Below are positions 1 to 6,478 of a stretch of DNA of 20,752 bases, in pieces. The DNA comes from UBA7236 sp964638865 (GTDB taxonomy: Bacteria; Bacteroidota; Bacteroidia; Chitinophagales; BACL12). Numbering within the stretch: position 1 is the stretch's first letter; every line of letters starts with the position of its first letter. Below the pieces are notes generated by a model. The model was not told the origin of the DNA. It worked only from the letters and a program-made list of their open reading frames with translations, and did not search any database. The stretch is taken from positions 1 to 20,752 of the forward strand of contig CAZXBG010000068.1 in the NCBI GenBank assembly GCA_964638865.1. The letters are read 5' to 3'. A program made the translations under genes and the position numbers.

Positions 1-100
1 TTGAACGAACCTTTTTAAACCCGGAAAATCCGCTACCCGATCCCTAACAAAATAAATAGCGCAGCAACCTCATCGCACAAAACCTTTCGTTGCTTTTATT

Positions 101-811
101 TTATTTTGCCCTTACACTTCGGGTTTTCGTGGACAAGTTACCCTGGATTGCAGTAAACACAAGGCTTTGCAGATATTTGAACGTTGCTGCCTCATCTTTT
201 ATATCTTCAAAATCTGTTAGGGAAGGAAGATTTTGCATAAAGAAATTTTGGGTGTGCGACATTTCAATAATCGTGCTCGACAATGACCTGGGGAATTTAT
301 ATTTAGGATTACATTCTAGAATAACAGACGCAATTCTTGCGCACAAATCTTTATACGGCTTAAATAAACGCTGTTTGTTATCTTCTGTCACATGCCTTGT
401 AAGATATGCTTTTGCCCCTTCTCGCATTACGATCTCATACAACAATCGCTCTTCAACATGTTCGGTTGTTGAATCATCTTTAACCTGGGCGGCAAGTATC
501 TGAATAATTTTTATTAGTTTTTTCTTCGGCTGCTTTATATTATTCGTGTGAAACAGAACCTTGTATTCCTGCCAGCTCCAAAACCAGGAAACAATATACA
601 TCAACAGGCGATGTTTGTTTTCAAAATACCGGTAAACCACTGCTTCTGTAGTTACCGCCGCTAATGCAAGTTTTTTAAAGGTGAAAGCTTCGAAACCATA
701 CTTGTGGATCAGTATAATTGAATGCTTTATAATCTTTTTACCTGTTTCGGACTCTTCCGGGTCACGCAAAAACAGGTGTTCGTTCATTTTAATTTTGACC
801 GCTAATCTCAT
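101..811 (-). CDS. TetR/AcrR-family transcriptional regulator
   Basis: This is probably a dimeric one-component repressor of the divergent plus-strand genes and of itself. An N-terminal helix-turn-helix lies at about residues 40-72, with FTFKKLALAA, then TTEAVVYRYFENKHRLL, the classic TetR recognition-helix pattern ending in YRYFENK. The rest (about 75-236) is a helical ligand and dimerisation domain that I cannot tie to an effector. Length (236 aa) is normal for the family. An internal Met at residue 9 (position 787), giving MNEHLFLRDPEES, is an equally good start; no Shine-Dalgarno site decides between them. A 21-bp palindrome sits about 40 bp upstream, between this gene and a degenerate carbonic anhydrase gene, so the regulator looks intact while its nearest target is dead. 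The family call is secure; the ligand is unknown. Confidence 0.88.
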   Translation of the reverse strand: MRLAVKIKMNEHLFLRDPEESETGKKIIKHSIILIHKYGFEAFTFKKLALAAVTTEAVVYRYFENKHRLLMYIVSWFWSWQEYKVLFHTNNIKQPKKKLIKIIQILAAQVKDDSTTEHVEERLLYEIVMREGAKAYLTRHVTEDNKQRLFKPYKDLCARIASVILECNPKYKFPRSLSSTIIEMSHTQNFFMQNLPSLTDFEDIKDEAATFKYLQSLVFTAIQGNLSTKTRSVRAK

Positions 812-831
812 AAGGTTGATTAATTAAGAAA

Positions 832-840
832 GTAAAGATA
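832..840 (-). promoter_or_regulatory. Probable -7 element of the TetR gene
   Basis: Read on the minus strand this is TATCTTTAC, one mismatch from the Bacteroidota -7 consensus TAnnTTTG. It lies about 20 nt upstream of the TetR start codon, and its upstream side abuts the palindromic operator. Binding there would block this promoter too, giving autoregulation. Confidence 0.4.
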
Positions 841-851
841 ATATTTTTTAA

Positions 852-872
852 AAAGATAGTATTACTATCTTT
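852..872. promoter_or_regulatory. Palindromic operator, probably for TetR
   Basis: AAAGATAGTA, a single central T, then TACTATCTTT form a perfect 10+1+10 inverted repeat in the divergent intergenic region. One arm, TACTATCTTT, recurs at 884-893 as a third half-site. Size, symmetry and position fit a TetR-dimer operator controlling both directions. That it binds this TetR protein is inference. Confidence 0.7.
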
Positions 873-883
873 ATAAATATTTT

Positions 884-895
884 TACTATCTTTGC
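884..895 (+). promoter_or_regulatory. Promoter -7 element fused to an operator half-site
   Basis: TATCTTTGC at 887-895 matches the Bacteroidota -7 element TAnnTTTG exactly. The same bases are the tail of the extra operator half-site TACTATCTTT (884-893). It would start a transcript near 900-903 that reads the carbonic anhydrase remnant and the genes behind it. I see no convincing -33 TTTG element; the operator palindrome occupies that spot. Confidence 0.6.
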
Positions 896-913
896 ACCGA
901 TATAAGATTTACG

Positions 914-1222
914 ATGCGCACAAAAGACGTACAACACGAGGACTCAAACACCCGGCAACTTGCTTTTAAGCTGCTCTGGGAGGGAAACGAGAGGTTTGTT
1001 AATAATCTCAAGTTAATCCGCAACATACTTAAGAAGGTATATGATACCCCTCCCGGACAGCGGCCATTTGGAGTAATACGCAGTTTTATCGACAGTCTTA
1101 CTTGCGCTAAATTGATTTTATACCCTGAGCACAGAAATATTTTAAGCATGCAGACAGCCGGTCACAGTATCAACGAAAACATAGCGAAAAGTAAATTTTT
1201 ACACAACAACCAAAATCCTTAA
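914..1222 (+). pseudogene. Truncated, inactivated beta-carbonic anhydrase
   Basis: The 102-residue product aligns along its length with the N-terminal half of beta-carbonic anhydrase, including the intact copy at 6479-7225. WEGNERFVNNLKL matches KDGNNRFVSGKLL, GQRPFGVI matches GQFPYAIV, and TAGHSINENI matches IAGNFINTDI. The catalytic motif CxDSR reads SFIDSL here: the zinc-binding Cys is Ser, the dyad Asp survives and its partner Arg is Leu. The protein stops soon after the SINENI segment, so the HxxCG zinc motif and about 100 C-terminal residues are absent. It cannot be an active carbonic anhydrase. It keeps a good start codon and promoter and lies 5 nt before the next gene, so it may still be translated as the first gene of the operon. 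A repurposed short peptide is possible but unsupported. Confidence 0.8.
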
Positions 1223-1227
1223 TAAAT

Positions 1228-1479
1228 ATGAAAAAAAAATCACGTGACCTTGAAAAGGTTTATACAAAAAAACAGTTTATAGCCAAACTGCTTCGTTTTG
1301 CAAATGCGCTTGAAAAAGACAAGCCATTTACAATTCAAATATCAGGAGAACGCATCCGGATTCCTTCTGAAAGCATTATTAACATTGAACATGAACGGGG
1401 TTCCGGCTGGGAAGAAATAGAATTTCAGGTGAAATGGAAGAATCAAAAAAATAAATTAAAATCAATAAAAAATCAATAA
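1228..1479 (+). CDS. Amphi-Trp domain small protein
   Basis: An 83-residue protein that fits the amphi-Trp domain family (TIGR04354 as I recall it). This family has an N-terminal KSRDLEKVYTKKQF-type stretch, a central helix with LRFANALEKDKPF, a basic strand segment SGERIRIP, then an acidic strand ending in a Trp-containing amphipathic pattern (GWEEIEFQVKW). All of these are present in order. No catalytic residues or membrane segments are visible. The biochemical role of the family is unknown to me. The Lys-rich tail after residue 70 looks disordered. It lies 5 nt after the carbonic anhydrase remnant and 16 nt before the zinc-finger gene, so it is probably co-transcribed from the TetR-controlled promoter. 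Confidence 0.72.
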   Translation: MKKKSRDLEKVYTKKQFIAKLLRFANALEKDKPFTIQISGERIRIPSESIINIEHERGSGWEEIEFQVKWKNQKNKLKSIKNQ

Positions 1480-1484
1480 AAAAA

Positions 1485-1490
1485 AGGAGG
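1485..1490 (+). promoter_or_regulatory. Perfect AGGAGG ribosome-binding site
   Basis: AGGAGG lies 5 nt before the ATG at 1496, after an A-rich run. Bacteroidota genes mostly lack such a site, and no other gene in this window has one this good. It fixes the start of the zinc-finger gene and suggests strong translation or a transferred gene. Confidence 0.8.
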
Positions 1491-1495
1491 AAATT

Positions 1496-1777
1496 ATGAA
1501 ATGTCCATCATGCAGTACAGAACTTAAAATGTCGGAAAGACAAGGAATTGAAATTGACTACTGCCCGCAATGTCGTGGCGTGTGGTTAGACAGGGGCGAA
1601 CTTGATAAAATTATTGAGCGCTCTGCCAGCGAATCAAATAATGCTTCACAGCGGAACGACAATGACCGTCCTTATGAAAAGGATAAATATGACAATGAAC
1701 ACAAACACTATGATGATGACAGATATTCCAAGAGCAGAAAGAAAAAATCATTTCTTGGAGATATGTTTGATTTTTAA
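1496..1777 (+). CDS. zf-TFIIB zinc-finger protein
   Basis: A 93-residue cytosolic protein. Residues 1-40 form a zf-TFIIB-type zinc ribbon: CPSC near the N-terminus, then CPQCRGVWLDRGEL, the family's most conserved stretch (CPxCxGxWLDxGEL). The four Cys should bind one zinc ion. Residues 42-80 are low-complexity and charged, rich in Asn, Asp, Lys, His and Tyr. The tail KKKSFLGDMFDF is a conserved ending in this family. Function is unknown; nucleic-acid or protein binding is usually assumed. The start is fixed by the perfect AGGAGG at 1485-1490. It sits between the amphi-Trp gene and the TerC-family gene, 15 nt before the latter. Confidence 0.85.
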   Translation: MKCPSCSTELKMSERQGIEIDYCPQCRGVWLDRGELDKIIERSASESNNASQRNDNDRPYEKDKYDNEHKHYDDDRYSKSRKKKSFLGDMFDF

Positions 1778-1792
1778 TAATAAACTAAAGTT

Positions 1793-2728
1793 ATGGCTAC
1801 CGATATTACATTCTGGATATACTTTATCCTATTTATTTTGCTTATGCTCGCTATTGACCTTGGGGTATTCCATCGCAAAGCACATTCCATTTCCTTTAAG
1901 GAATCATTAATATGGACCTTGATTTGGATGGGACTGGCAATGATATTTAATGGAATTATCTATTATTGGCAAGGTCCTGATAAAGCCCTTGAATTTCTCA
2001 CCGGCTACCTTATAGAACTATCGTTAAGTGTTGATAATCTTTTTGTATTCATTTTAATTTTCGGCTATTTTCAAGTACCAACGCAATATCAGCACAGGAT
2101 ACTTTTCTGGGGAATTATAGGGGCATTGATTTTTAGGGTTATTTTCATTTTTGCCGGTGCAGCTTTGTTGGAAAAATTCCACTGGATGATTTATTTGTTT
2201 GGAGGTATATTAATCTTTTCTGGGTACAAAATGTTTGTTCAGAAAGATAAAAAGGTAGATCCTGATAAAAACCCTGTAATCCGTTTGTTTAAAAGATTCT
2301 TTCCTGTTACGGAGCAATTGGAAGGCAGTAAGTTTTTTATTAAACAAAACAAAAAATGGCTGGCTACGCCCCTATTCTTAGTCCTGATTCTAGTAGAAAC
2401 CACCGATATTATTTTTGCCGTAGATTCAGTGCCTGCAATTCTTGCTATTACCACAGATACATTTATTGTATTTACTTCCAACGCATTTGCAATACTTGGA
2501 TTGCGTTCGCTTTACTTTGCACTAGCCGGAATCATCAATCTGTTCAGGTTCCTTCATTATGGACTTGCCGCCATTCTGATATTTATCGGATTGAAAATGG
2601 TGCTTGCTGATGTGTATAAAATTCCTATTGAAGTAGCTCTATTTAGCGTTTTAGGCATTTTAATCACAAGCATTGTAGCTTCCTTAGTTATAAAACCATC
2701 AAAAACAAATACTATAGATTTAAAATAA
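1793..2728 (+). CDS. TerC/Alx-family integral membrane protein
   Basis: A 311-residue polytopic inner-membrane protein of the TerC family, whose members include Alx (linked to manganese export) and tellurium-resistance TerC. About nine hydrophobic segments are visible, the first at residues 5-27. The two family signatures are present: ELSLSVDNLFVF (about residues 75-86) and ETTDIIFAVDSVPAI (about residues 200-215). Their membrane Asp and Glu residues are the presumed metal-binding groups. Length is typical for the family. It follows the zinc-finger gene by 15 nt, leaving no room for a yybP-ykoY Mn riboswitch directly upstream. A DedA pseudogene follows. Metal-ion transport is the best family-level guess; the substrate cannot be read from the sequence. 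Confidence 0.9.
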   Translation: MATDITFWIYFILFILLMLAIDLGVFHRKAHSISFKESLIWTLIWMGLAMIFNGIIYYWQGPDKALEFLTGYLIELSLSVDNLFVFILIFGYFQVPTQYQHRILFWGIIGALIFRVIFIFAGAALLEKFHWMIYLFGGILIFSGYKMFVQKDKKVDPDKNPVIRLFKRFFPVTEQLEGSKFFIKQNKKWLATPLFLVLILVETTDIIFAVDSVPAILAITTDTFIVFTSNAFAILGLRSLYFALAGIINLFRFLHYGLAAILIFIGLKMVLADVYKIPIEVALFSVLGILITSIVASLVIKPSKTNTIDLK

Positions 2729-2770
2729 ACAAGTAAAACATCACGGACTTTTTTAGTTTGCTTCTTAATT

Positions 2771-3267
2771 GATGCAGAAAAGCTTATTGCGTATCTATGT
2801 TTGACTATAATACTGCTTATAATTATTAAAGAAACAGCGTTGTTTTTTGGATTTTTTTTTCCAAGTGAAACGCAGTTGTTTTCTGCCGGAATATTCTGCG
2901 CTGCTCATCACTTTGATGTTAATATTTTTATATTGCTTTTGTTAGAAACCTTAATGGTTGTATTAGGGAGCGTTATAGGATATGCTTCAGGATAATTATT
3001 CGAAAAAGAAAATTTATTTCTCTGCAATAAAACGACATCATAAAAAAAAATATTCTGTCAGAAATATGGAGGAGCTTCAGTCGTTGGCAGCAGATTTTTC
3101 CCAATTGTAAGAACATTTGCTCCAATGCTTGCCGGCACAGCATACATGAACTTCTTGAGATTCAATATCTATAATCTCATAGGCTCTTTTTAGCAATGTT
3201 AATTATTCTCATATCCATCATGATAAGAGGTGCTATAAAATTAAAGAAAAAACCCGGAAGCCTTTAA
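2771..3267 (+). pseudogene. Decayed DedA-family membrane protein
   Basis: Reading one frame from 2771 gives the DedA N-terminus: DAEKLIAY, then IIKETALFFGFFFPSETQLF (the ETGLFFGFFLPGDSLLF block) and a segment ending GYASG. A TAA follows at once. The same frame then gives LFEKENLFL, a second TAA, and the strongly conserved DedA core KYGGASVVGSRFFPIVRTFA, PMLAGTAYMNFLRFNIYNLI, before TAG at 3191-3193. A +1 shift then yields a typical DedA C-terminal helix with a basic tail (LIILISIM ... KLKKKPGSL), ending at 3267. No in-frame ATG exists at the expected start. Several stops, a frame break and a missing stretch near the C-terminus show a dead gene. DedA proteins are undecaprenyl-phosphate or lipid flippases of the inner membrane. 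Confidence 0.85.
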
Positions 3268-3674
3268 AATGAAACCTTGCTAAACAAAATAGAATCTGTA
3301 TTTTAAATCAATATGGTTCACAAAGGCTTCTATCACCCGAACAACAATAATCCTGCTATATTAACTCCTCCAAACTTAAAAATGAAAGCTGATTCGGTTT
3401 GTCTTTGCAATAATTTCCATATAATACAAATGTACTTTGTCGGTTATAATTATTTTGCTATTTTTATACGCTTGTTAACATTGGAGTGTAGGGTGGAGCA
3501 TTTAGTTTTTTCACAATCCGGCGTTAGCGAACAATGGTTAGGTGACACGGTGACTTTAAACTGATTGCAATTAATTAACTTTGACAAACTTAATATAAAC
3601 GGAGTTGCTGAAAACCGAACAAAGTAAACAAACAAAAATGCGGAGCCTGTGCTAAAAAGCTGTGACAAAATAAA
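3268..3674. other. Gene-free stretch upstream of the T9SS protein
   Basis: About 400 bp without a credible gene. An 83-codon open frame at 3313-3564 shows no family resemblance or promoter. The one useful element is TAACTTTGA at 3576-3584, a good -7 element that would give the T9SS protein a leader of roughly 85 nt. I see no riboswitch fold in that leader. Confidence 0.5.
3576..3584 (+). promoter_or_regulatory. Probable promoter -7 element of the T9SS protein
   Basis: TAACTTTGA matches TAnnTTTG exactly and lies about 90 nt before the start codon. No clear -33 TTTG sits at the normal spacing, so the call is tentative. Confidence 0.4.
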
Positions 3675-5099
3675 ATGATAATAAAAATTCAACTCTTCGC
3701 TTTCTTGATTTTTATTAATTTAAAATCAAATGCGCAGTGGCAACCGGATGCGCGGCTTACAAATGATTCGTCAACCTCATTTACATCCTATAATAATTCC
3801 CGGTGCATTGCGGCAAAAGAAGATACTGTTCACGTGATATGGGAAGATTCCCGTGATGGGGCTCCGGAAATATATTATAAACGTTCCACGGATGGCGGTA
3901 TAAGCTGGGGAGCAGATACCCGGTTAACAAATAATAGCTTTACTTCCTGGTTTCCTTGTGTGTCAGTGAATGGATCAAATGTACATGTAGTATGGTTTGA
4001 TGATCGTGATGGGAACTATGAAATTTATTATAAAAGATCAATTGATGCAGGTACAAGTTGGGGAAGTGATATAAGACTTACAAATGACTCTTTTGCTTCG
4101 GGTCGTCCTACCATATTTGCAACTGACTCTGTAGTTCATGTTGCCTGGGGTGACACTCGAAACGGGGACGTGCGAGAAATTTATTACAAACGCTCTGCTG
4201 ATGGCGGTAATACCTGGGGTGCCGATACCAGAATAACTAATGACCCCAATGATTCACGACATGCTTCTATATCTGCATCCGGCTTATATGTGCATGTATT
4301 ATGGATTGACCTGCGTGATGGTAACTATGAGGTATATTATAAAGGTTCAGGAGACGGAGGCTTAACATGGGGGACTGATACTCGTTTAACCAATACTTCC
4401 ACTGTATCAGAATACCCCTTGCTTACTGCATCCGGTTCTGTGGTTCATGTGGTATGGGCGGATGGTCCTGTAAGTCCTTCCAATATTTTTTATAAACATT
4501 CCACAGATAACGGTATTACCTGGCAGCCAGATGTGCAACTAACTAATAGTTCAACAGCAATTTCAATTGCTCCTTCTTTAACGGTATTTGATTCAATGGT
4601 GCATCTTGTATGGCAAGATAATCGGGATGGGAATAATGAGATATATTACAATCAATCATTGGATGAAGGAGTTTCATGGGGAACAGACAACAGACTTACT
4701 GACCAGGTTGCCTCATCAGAAAGTCCTTTTGTGACTGTATCAGGCACAGCAGTTCATGTAATATGGCAAGACAATCGAGATGGGAATTATGAGATATATT
4801 ATAAACAAGACCCAACCGGTAATTCTGTTGGAATAGAGGAAAACTCAATAGAATATTCATTTTCTATTGCTCCTAATCCCGTTCGCAGAGGAAATAACTT
4901 CGTTATAAATATCAATTCGCAACCCGACACCCGAAATTCAAAAATAGAAATCTTCAATGCACTTGGAGAAAATATTTATTCAGAAAAACTATCCAGCAAA
5001 ACACAAACAATTTACTCCCAATTTTTTTCTTCGGGAATTTATTTTGTAAAAGTAATTGATGGAGAAAAGATGTTAATCCAGAAAGTAATTGTTCAATAA
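3675..5099 (+). CDS. Secreted Asp-box (BNR) beta-propeller with T9SS tail
   Basis: A 474-residue exported protein. Residues 1-20 are a Sec signal peptide (basic start, hydrophobic core, SNAQ cleavage site). The body is a repeat of about 50-60 residues: a VHVIWxDxRDGNYEIYYK strand pair, an Asp-box (SxDGGxxWG) and a strand RLTND. Seven VHVxW strands but only six Asp-boxes are present; the missing strand is supplied by WQPDARLTND right after the signal peptide, so the ring closes as a seven-bladed propeller. The Asp-box is typical of sialidases, but I see no sialidase arginine triad, so an enzyme is not claimed. Residues about 400-474 (IAPNPV ... GIYFVKV ... KVIVQ) are a type A T9SS sorting domain, which would carry the protein across the outer membrane. 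It appears to be transcribed alone. A binding or adhesive role at the surface is likely. Confidence 0.85.
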   Translation: MIIKIQLFAFLIFINLKSNAQWQPDARLTNDSSTSFTSYNNSRCIAAKEDTVHVIWEDSRDGAPEIYYKRSTDGGISWGADTRLTNNSFTSWFPCVSVNGSNVHVVWFDDRDGNYEIYYKRSIDAGTSWGSDIRLTNDSFASGRPTIFATDSVVHVAWGDTRNGDVREIYYKRSADGGNTWGADTRITNDPNDSRHASISASGLYVHVLWIDLRDGNYEVYYKGSGDGGLTWGTDTRLTNTSTVSEYPLLTASGSVVHVVWADGPVSPSNIFYKHSTDNGITWQPDVQLTNSSTAISIAPSLTVFDSMVHLVWQDNRDGNNEIYYNQSLDEGVSWGTDNRLTDQVASSESPFVTVSGTAVHVIWQDNRDGNYEIYYKQDPTGNSVGIEENSIEYSFSIAPNPVRRGNNFVININSQPDTRNSKIEIFNALGENIYSEKLSSKTQTIYSQFFSSGIYFVKVIDGEKMLIQKVIVQ

Positions 5100-5410
5100 T
5101 TGACTGGATATAGCTTTGAAGAAAACTATTAAAAGAATGGTTTTAAGCGGTAATCAAATAGTTATGCGTCTAACAAACAATGCAGGTTATTGAACAGTTG
5201 TGCTTCTAGCCCCTTCTTTTAAAAACTTCATTTATACCTATTGTGTTAGGTGCAGCCCACCCTATCCAGCCTCAGCATTGACTTCCAAAGTTTTAATTGG
5301 CGTAGTGCTCACTTGAAACTGCCCGACTTTTAATCACCATTTTTGCGGGAGACTTGGGACAACAACTAACATTTAGTAGAACGGCAACTAAAAGAAATAA
5401 AGCCAATACA
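5100..5410. other. Gene-free stretch after the T9SS protein
   Basis: About 310 bp with no credible gene on either strand. A weak hairpin (AAAAC ... GTTTT) lies shortly after the T9SS stop codon. The rest has scattered in-frame stops in all readings and no recognisable motif. Confidence 0.4.
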
Positions 5411-5451
5411 AAAAACCAATAGGAAAATAAGTGATAATTTATTTTCCTATT
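5411..5451 (-). terminator. Intrinsic terminator of the LysR gene
   Basis: AATAGGAAAATAA (5418-5430) and TTATTTTCCTATT (5439-5451) are a perfect 13-bp inverted repeat with an 8-nt loop. On the minus strand it begins 6 nt after the LysR stop codon and is followed by GG then six T, a textbook rho-independent layout. Confidence 0.8.
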
Positions 5452-5457
5452 CTGTTT

Positions 5458-6387
5458 TCAATACTTTACATTTTCAAACCACGAAAATTTATCTCTAATA
5501 ATATTTCCCTTTTCAGCTTTTAGATAATTCAAAAAAGAATTTGCAACCATTGAAAAACCCTTGTCTTTTAGCCAAATTAAATTCCAAACCGATTTTATCG
5601 GGAATCCTTTAACAGGAATAATTTGAAGTTCTCCCGTGTTCAATTCGTTTTTAATTCCAATTAAGGGCATAATGGAAAAACCCATTCCTGCAATTACAGC
5701 TTGCTTTACAGCTTCGTTAGATGTGAGTTCCATTTTCTTTTTTACAGGCAAATGATTTTTTAGAATAAATTTTTCCATCACATGCCTGGTTCCCGAACCT
5801 TGCTCTCTATAAATTAACGGAATGGTTTCAAATATTTTTTTGTCGTACATCTTTTTTTTAAACTTATTGTCTTTGTTTCCTATAAGATAAAGTTGGTTTT
5901 GCATTAATTCCAATTTATTCAACTTCATGTTTTCGGGCATTACAGAAACCAAGGAAAAATCGACTTCATTGTTTTCTAAACTTTGAATTACCTGCGCTTT
6001 ATTGGTTACATCAAGCAGCAACTCCACTCCCTCGTGCAGTTTTAAAAATCCTGAAAGAAAATATGGCATAACATATTTGCCGGTTGAGACCACTGAAATT
6101 TTTAAACGCCCGGCGAGTTTTCCTTTATACTCCTGCGTTCGGTAGTTGATAGACTGTGCTTCCTCCAAAATTTTCTCTGCTGAAACGGCTATCTCTTTTC
6201 CAAAGTCAGTAATGAAAATTTTTCTTCCAATTATTTCCGTAAGCGGAATATCGAACTGGGATTGAAAGTTTTTTAATTGTATGGAAACAGCAGGTTGGGT
6301 TAAATGCAATTCCTCTGAAGCCTTTGTTACGCTTTTTGTTTGCGTGATCTTTAGAAAGATTCTCAATTGGTTAATTGTGTAATTCAT
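5458..6387 (-). CDS. LysR-family regulator of the carbonic anhydrase/SbtA operon
   Basis: A 309-residue LysR-type activator. The winged helix-turn-helix occupies residues 1-60 (INQLRIFLKITQTKSVTKAS, then LHLTQPAVSIQLKNFQ). The effector domain (about 90-300) has the periplasmic-binding-protein fold signs, such as LKISVVSTGKYVMPYFL and SNEAVKQAVIAGMGFSIMP. This combination is close in style to CbbR, CmpR and CysB types, the group that senses carbon-status metabolites in autotrophs. It is transcribed away from a beta-carbonic anhydrase and SbtA operon, the standard position for a LysR regulator and its target. It has its own promoter (6411-6441), which overlaps short palindromes that could be its binding sites, and its own terminator. 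Role as CO2/bicarbonate-status sensor is inference from context. Confidence 0.88.
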   Translation of the reverse strand: MNYTINQLRIFLKITQTKSVTKASEELHLTQPAVSIQLKNFQSQFDIPLTEIIGRKIFITDFGKEIAVSAEKILEEAQSINYRTQEYKGKLAGRLKISVVSTGKYVMPYFLSGFLKLHEGVELLLDVTNKAQVIQSLENNEVDFSLVSVMPENMKLNKLELMQNQLYLIGNKDNKFKKKMYDKKIFETIPLIYREQGSGTRHVMEKFILKNHLPVKKKMELTSNEAVKQAVIAGMGFSIMPLIGIKNELNTGELQIIPVKGFPIKSVWNLIWLKDKGFSMVANSFLNYLKAEKGNIIRDKFSWFENVKY

Positions 6388-6400
6388 AAATTATTTTTAT
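6386..6400. promoter_or_regulatory. AT-rich palindrome at the LysR start
   Basis: ATAAA, five bases, TTTAT. The repeat covers the LysR start codon and matches the loose dyad form of LysR-type binding sites. AT-rich palindromes are common by chance in this genome. Confidence 0.25.
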
Positions 6401-6410
6401 ACTAATCATT

Positions 6411-6441
6411 GCAAAGTTATATGAAAACTTATGAATTCAAA
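6411..6441 (-). promoter_or_regulatory. LysR promoter with overlapping dyad
   Basis: On the minus strand TTTG (6438-6441), 18 nt, then TAACTTTGC (6411-6419): both halves of the Bacteroidota -33/-7 promoter are exact. The dyad AAGTT-N7-AACTT (6414-6430) overlaps the -7 box and spacer, so a bound regulator would block it; this fits LysR autorepression. Confidence 0.65.
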
Positions 6442-6445
6442 TACT

Positions 6446-6454
6446 CAATTTTGC
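6446..6454 (+). promoter_or_regulatory. Probable -7 element of the carbonic anhydrase operon
   Basis: CAATTTTGC has one mismatch to TAnnTTTG and lies 25 nt before the ATG at 6479. The -33 region is poor, as expected for a promoter that needs an activator. If real, it rules out the upstream ATG at 6431. Confidence 0.4.
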
Positions 6455-6478
6455 AGGAAATATAAAACGAAACAGAAA

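Noticed and set aside
90..503. Plus-strand open frame of 137 codons opposite the TetR gene
   Set aside because: It is an antisense reading of a clear TetR coding sequence and has no motif of its own.
1778..1792. yybP-ykoY manganese riboswitch before the TerC-family gene
   Set aside because: Only 15 nt separate the genes, too little for the riboswitch, and the upstream sequence is coding.
3313..3564. 83-codon open frame upstream of the T9SS protein
   Set aside because: No family resemblance or promoter; composition is like the surrounding non-coding DNA, and the likely -7 element of the next gene follows right after it.
3675..5099. Calling the Asp-box protein a sialidase
   Set aside because: Asp-boxes alone are structural; the arginine triad and the Tyr/Glu nucleophile pair of sialidases are not apparent.
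5166..5252. Integron attC-like signals (GTCTAAC near 5168, GTTAGGT near 5246)
   Set aside because: The two core sites are not properly complementary, the stem between them does not fold, and no integrase or cassette array is present.
6431..6478. Longer start of the carbonic anhydrase at 6431
   Set aside because: It would place 16 polar residues before the signal peptide and lies upstream of the likely operon promoter.
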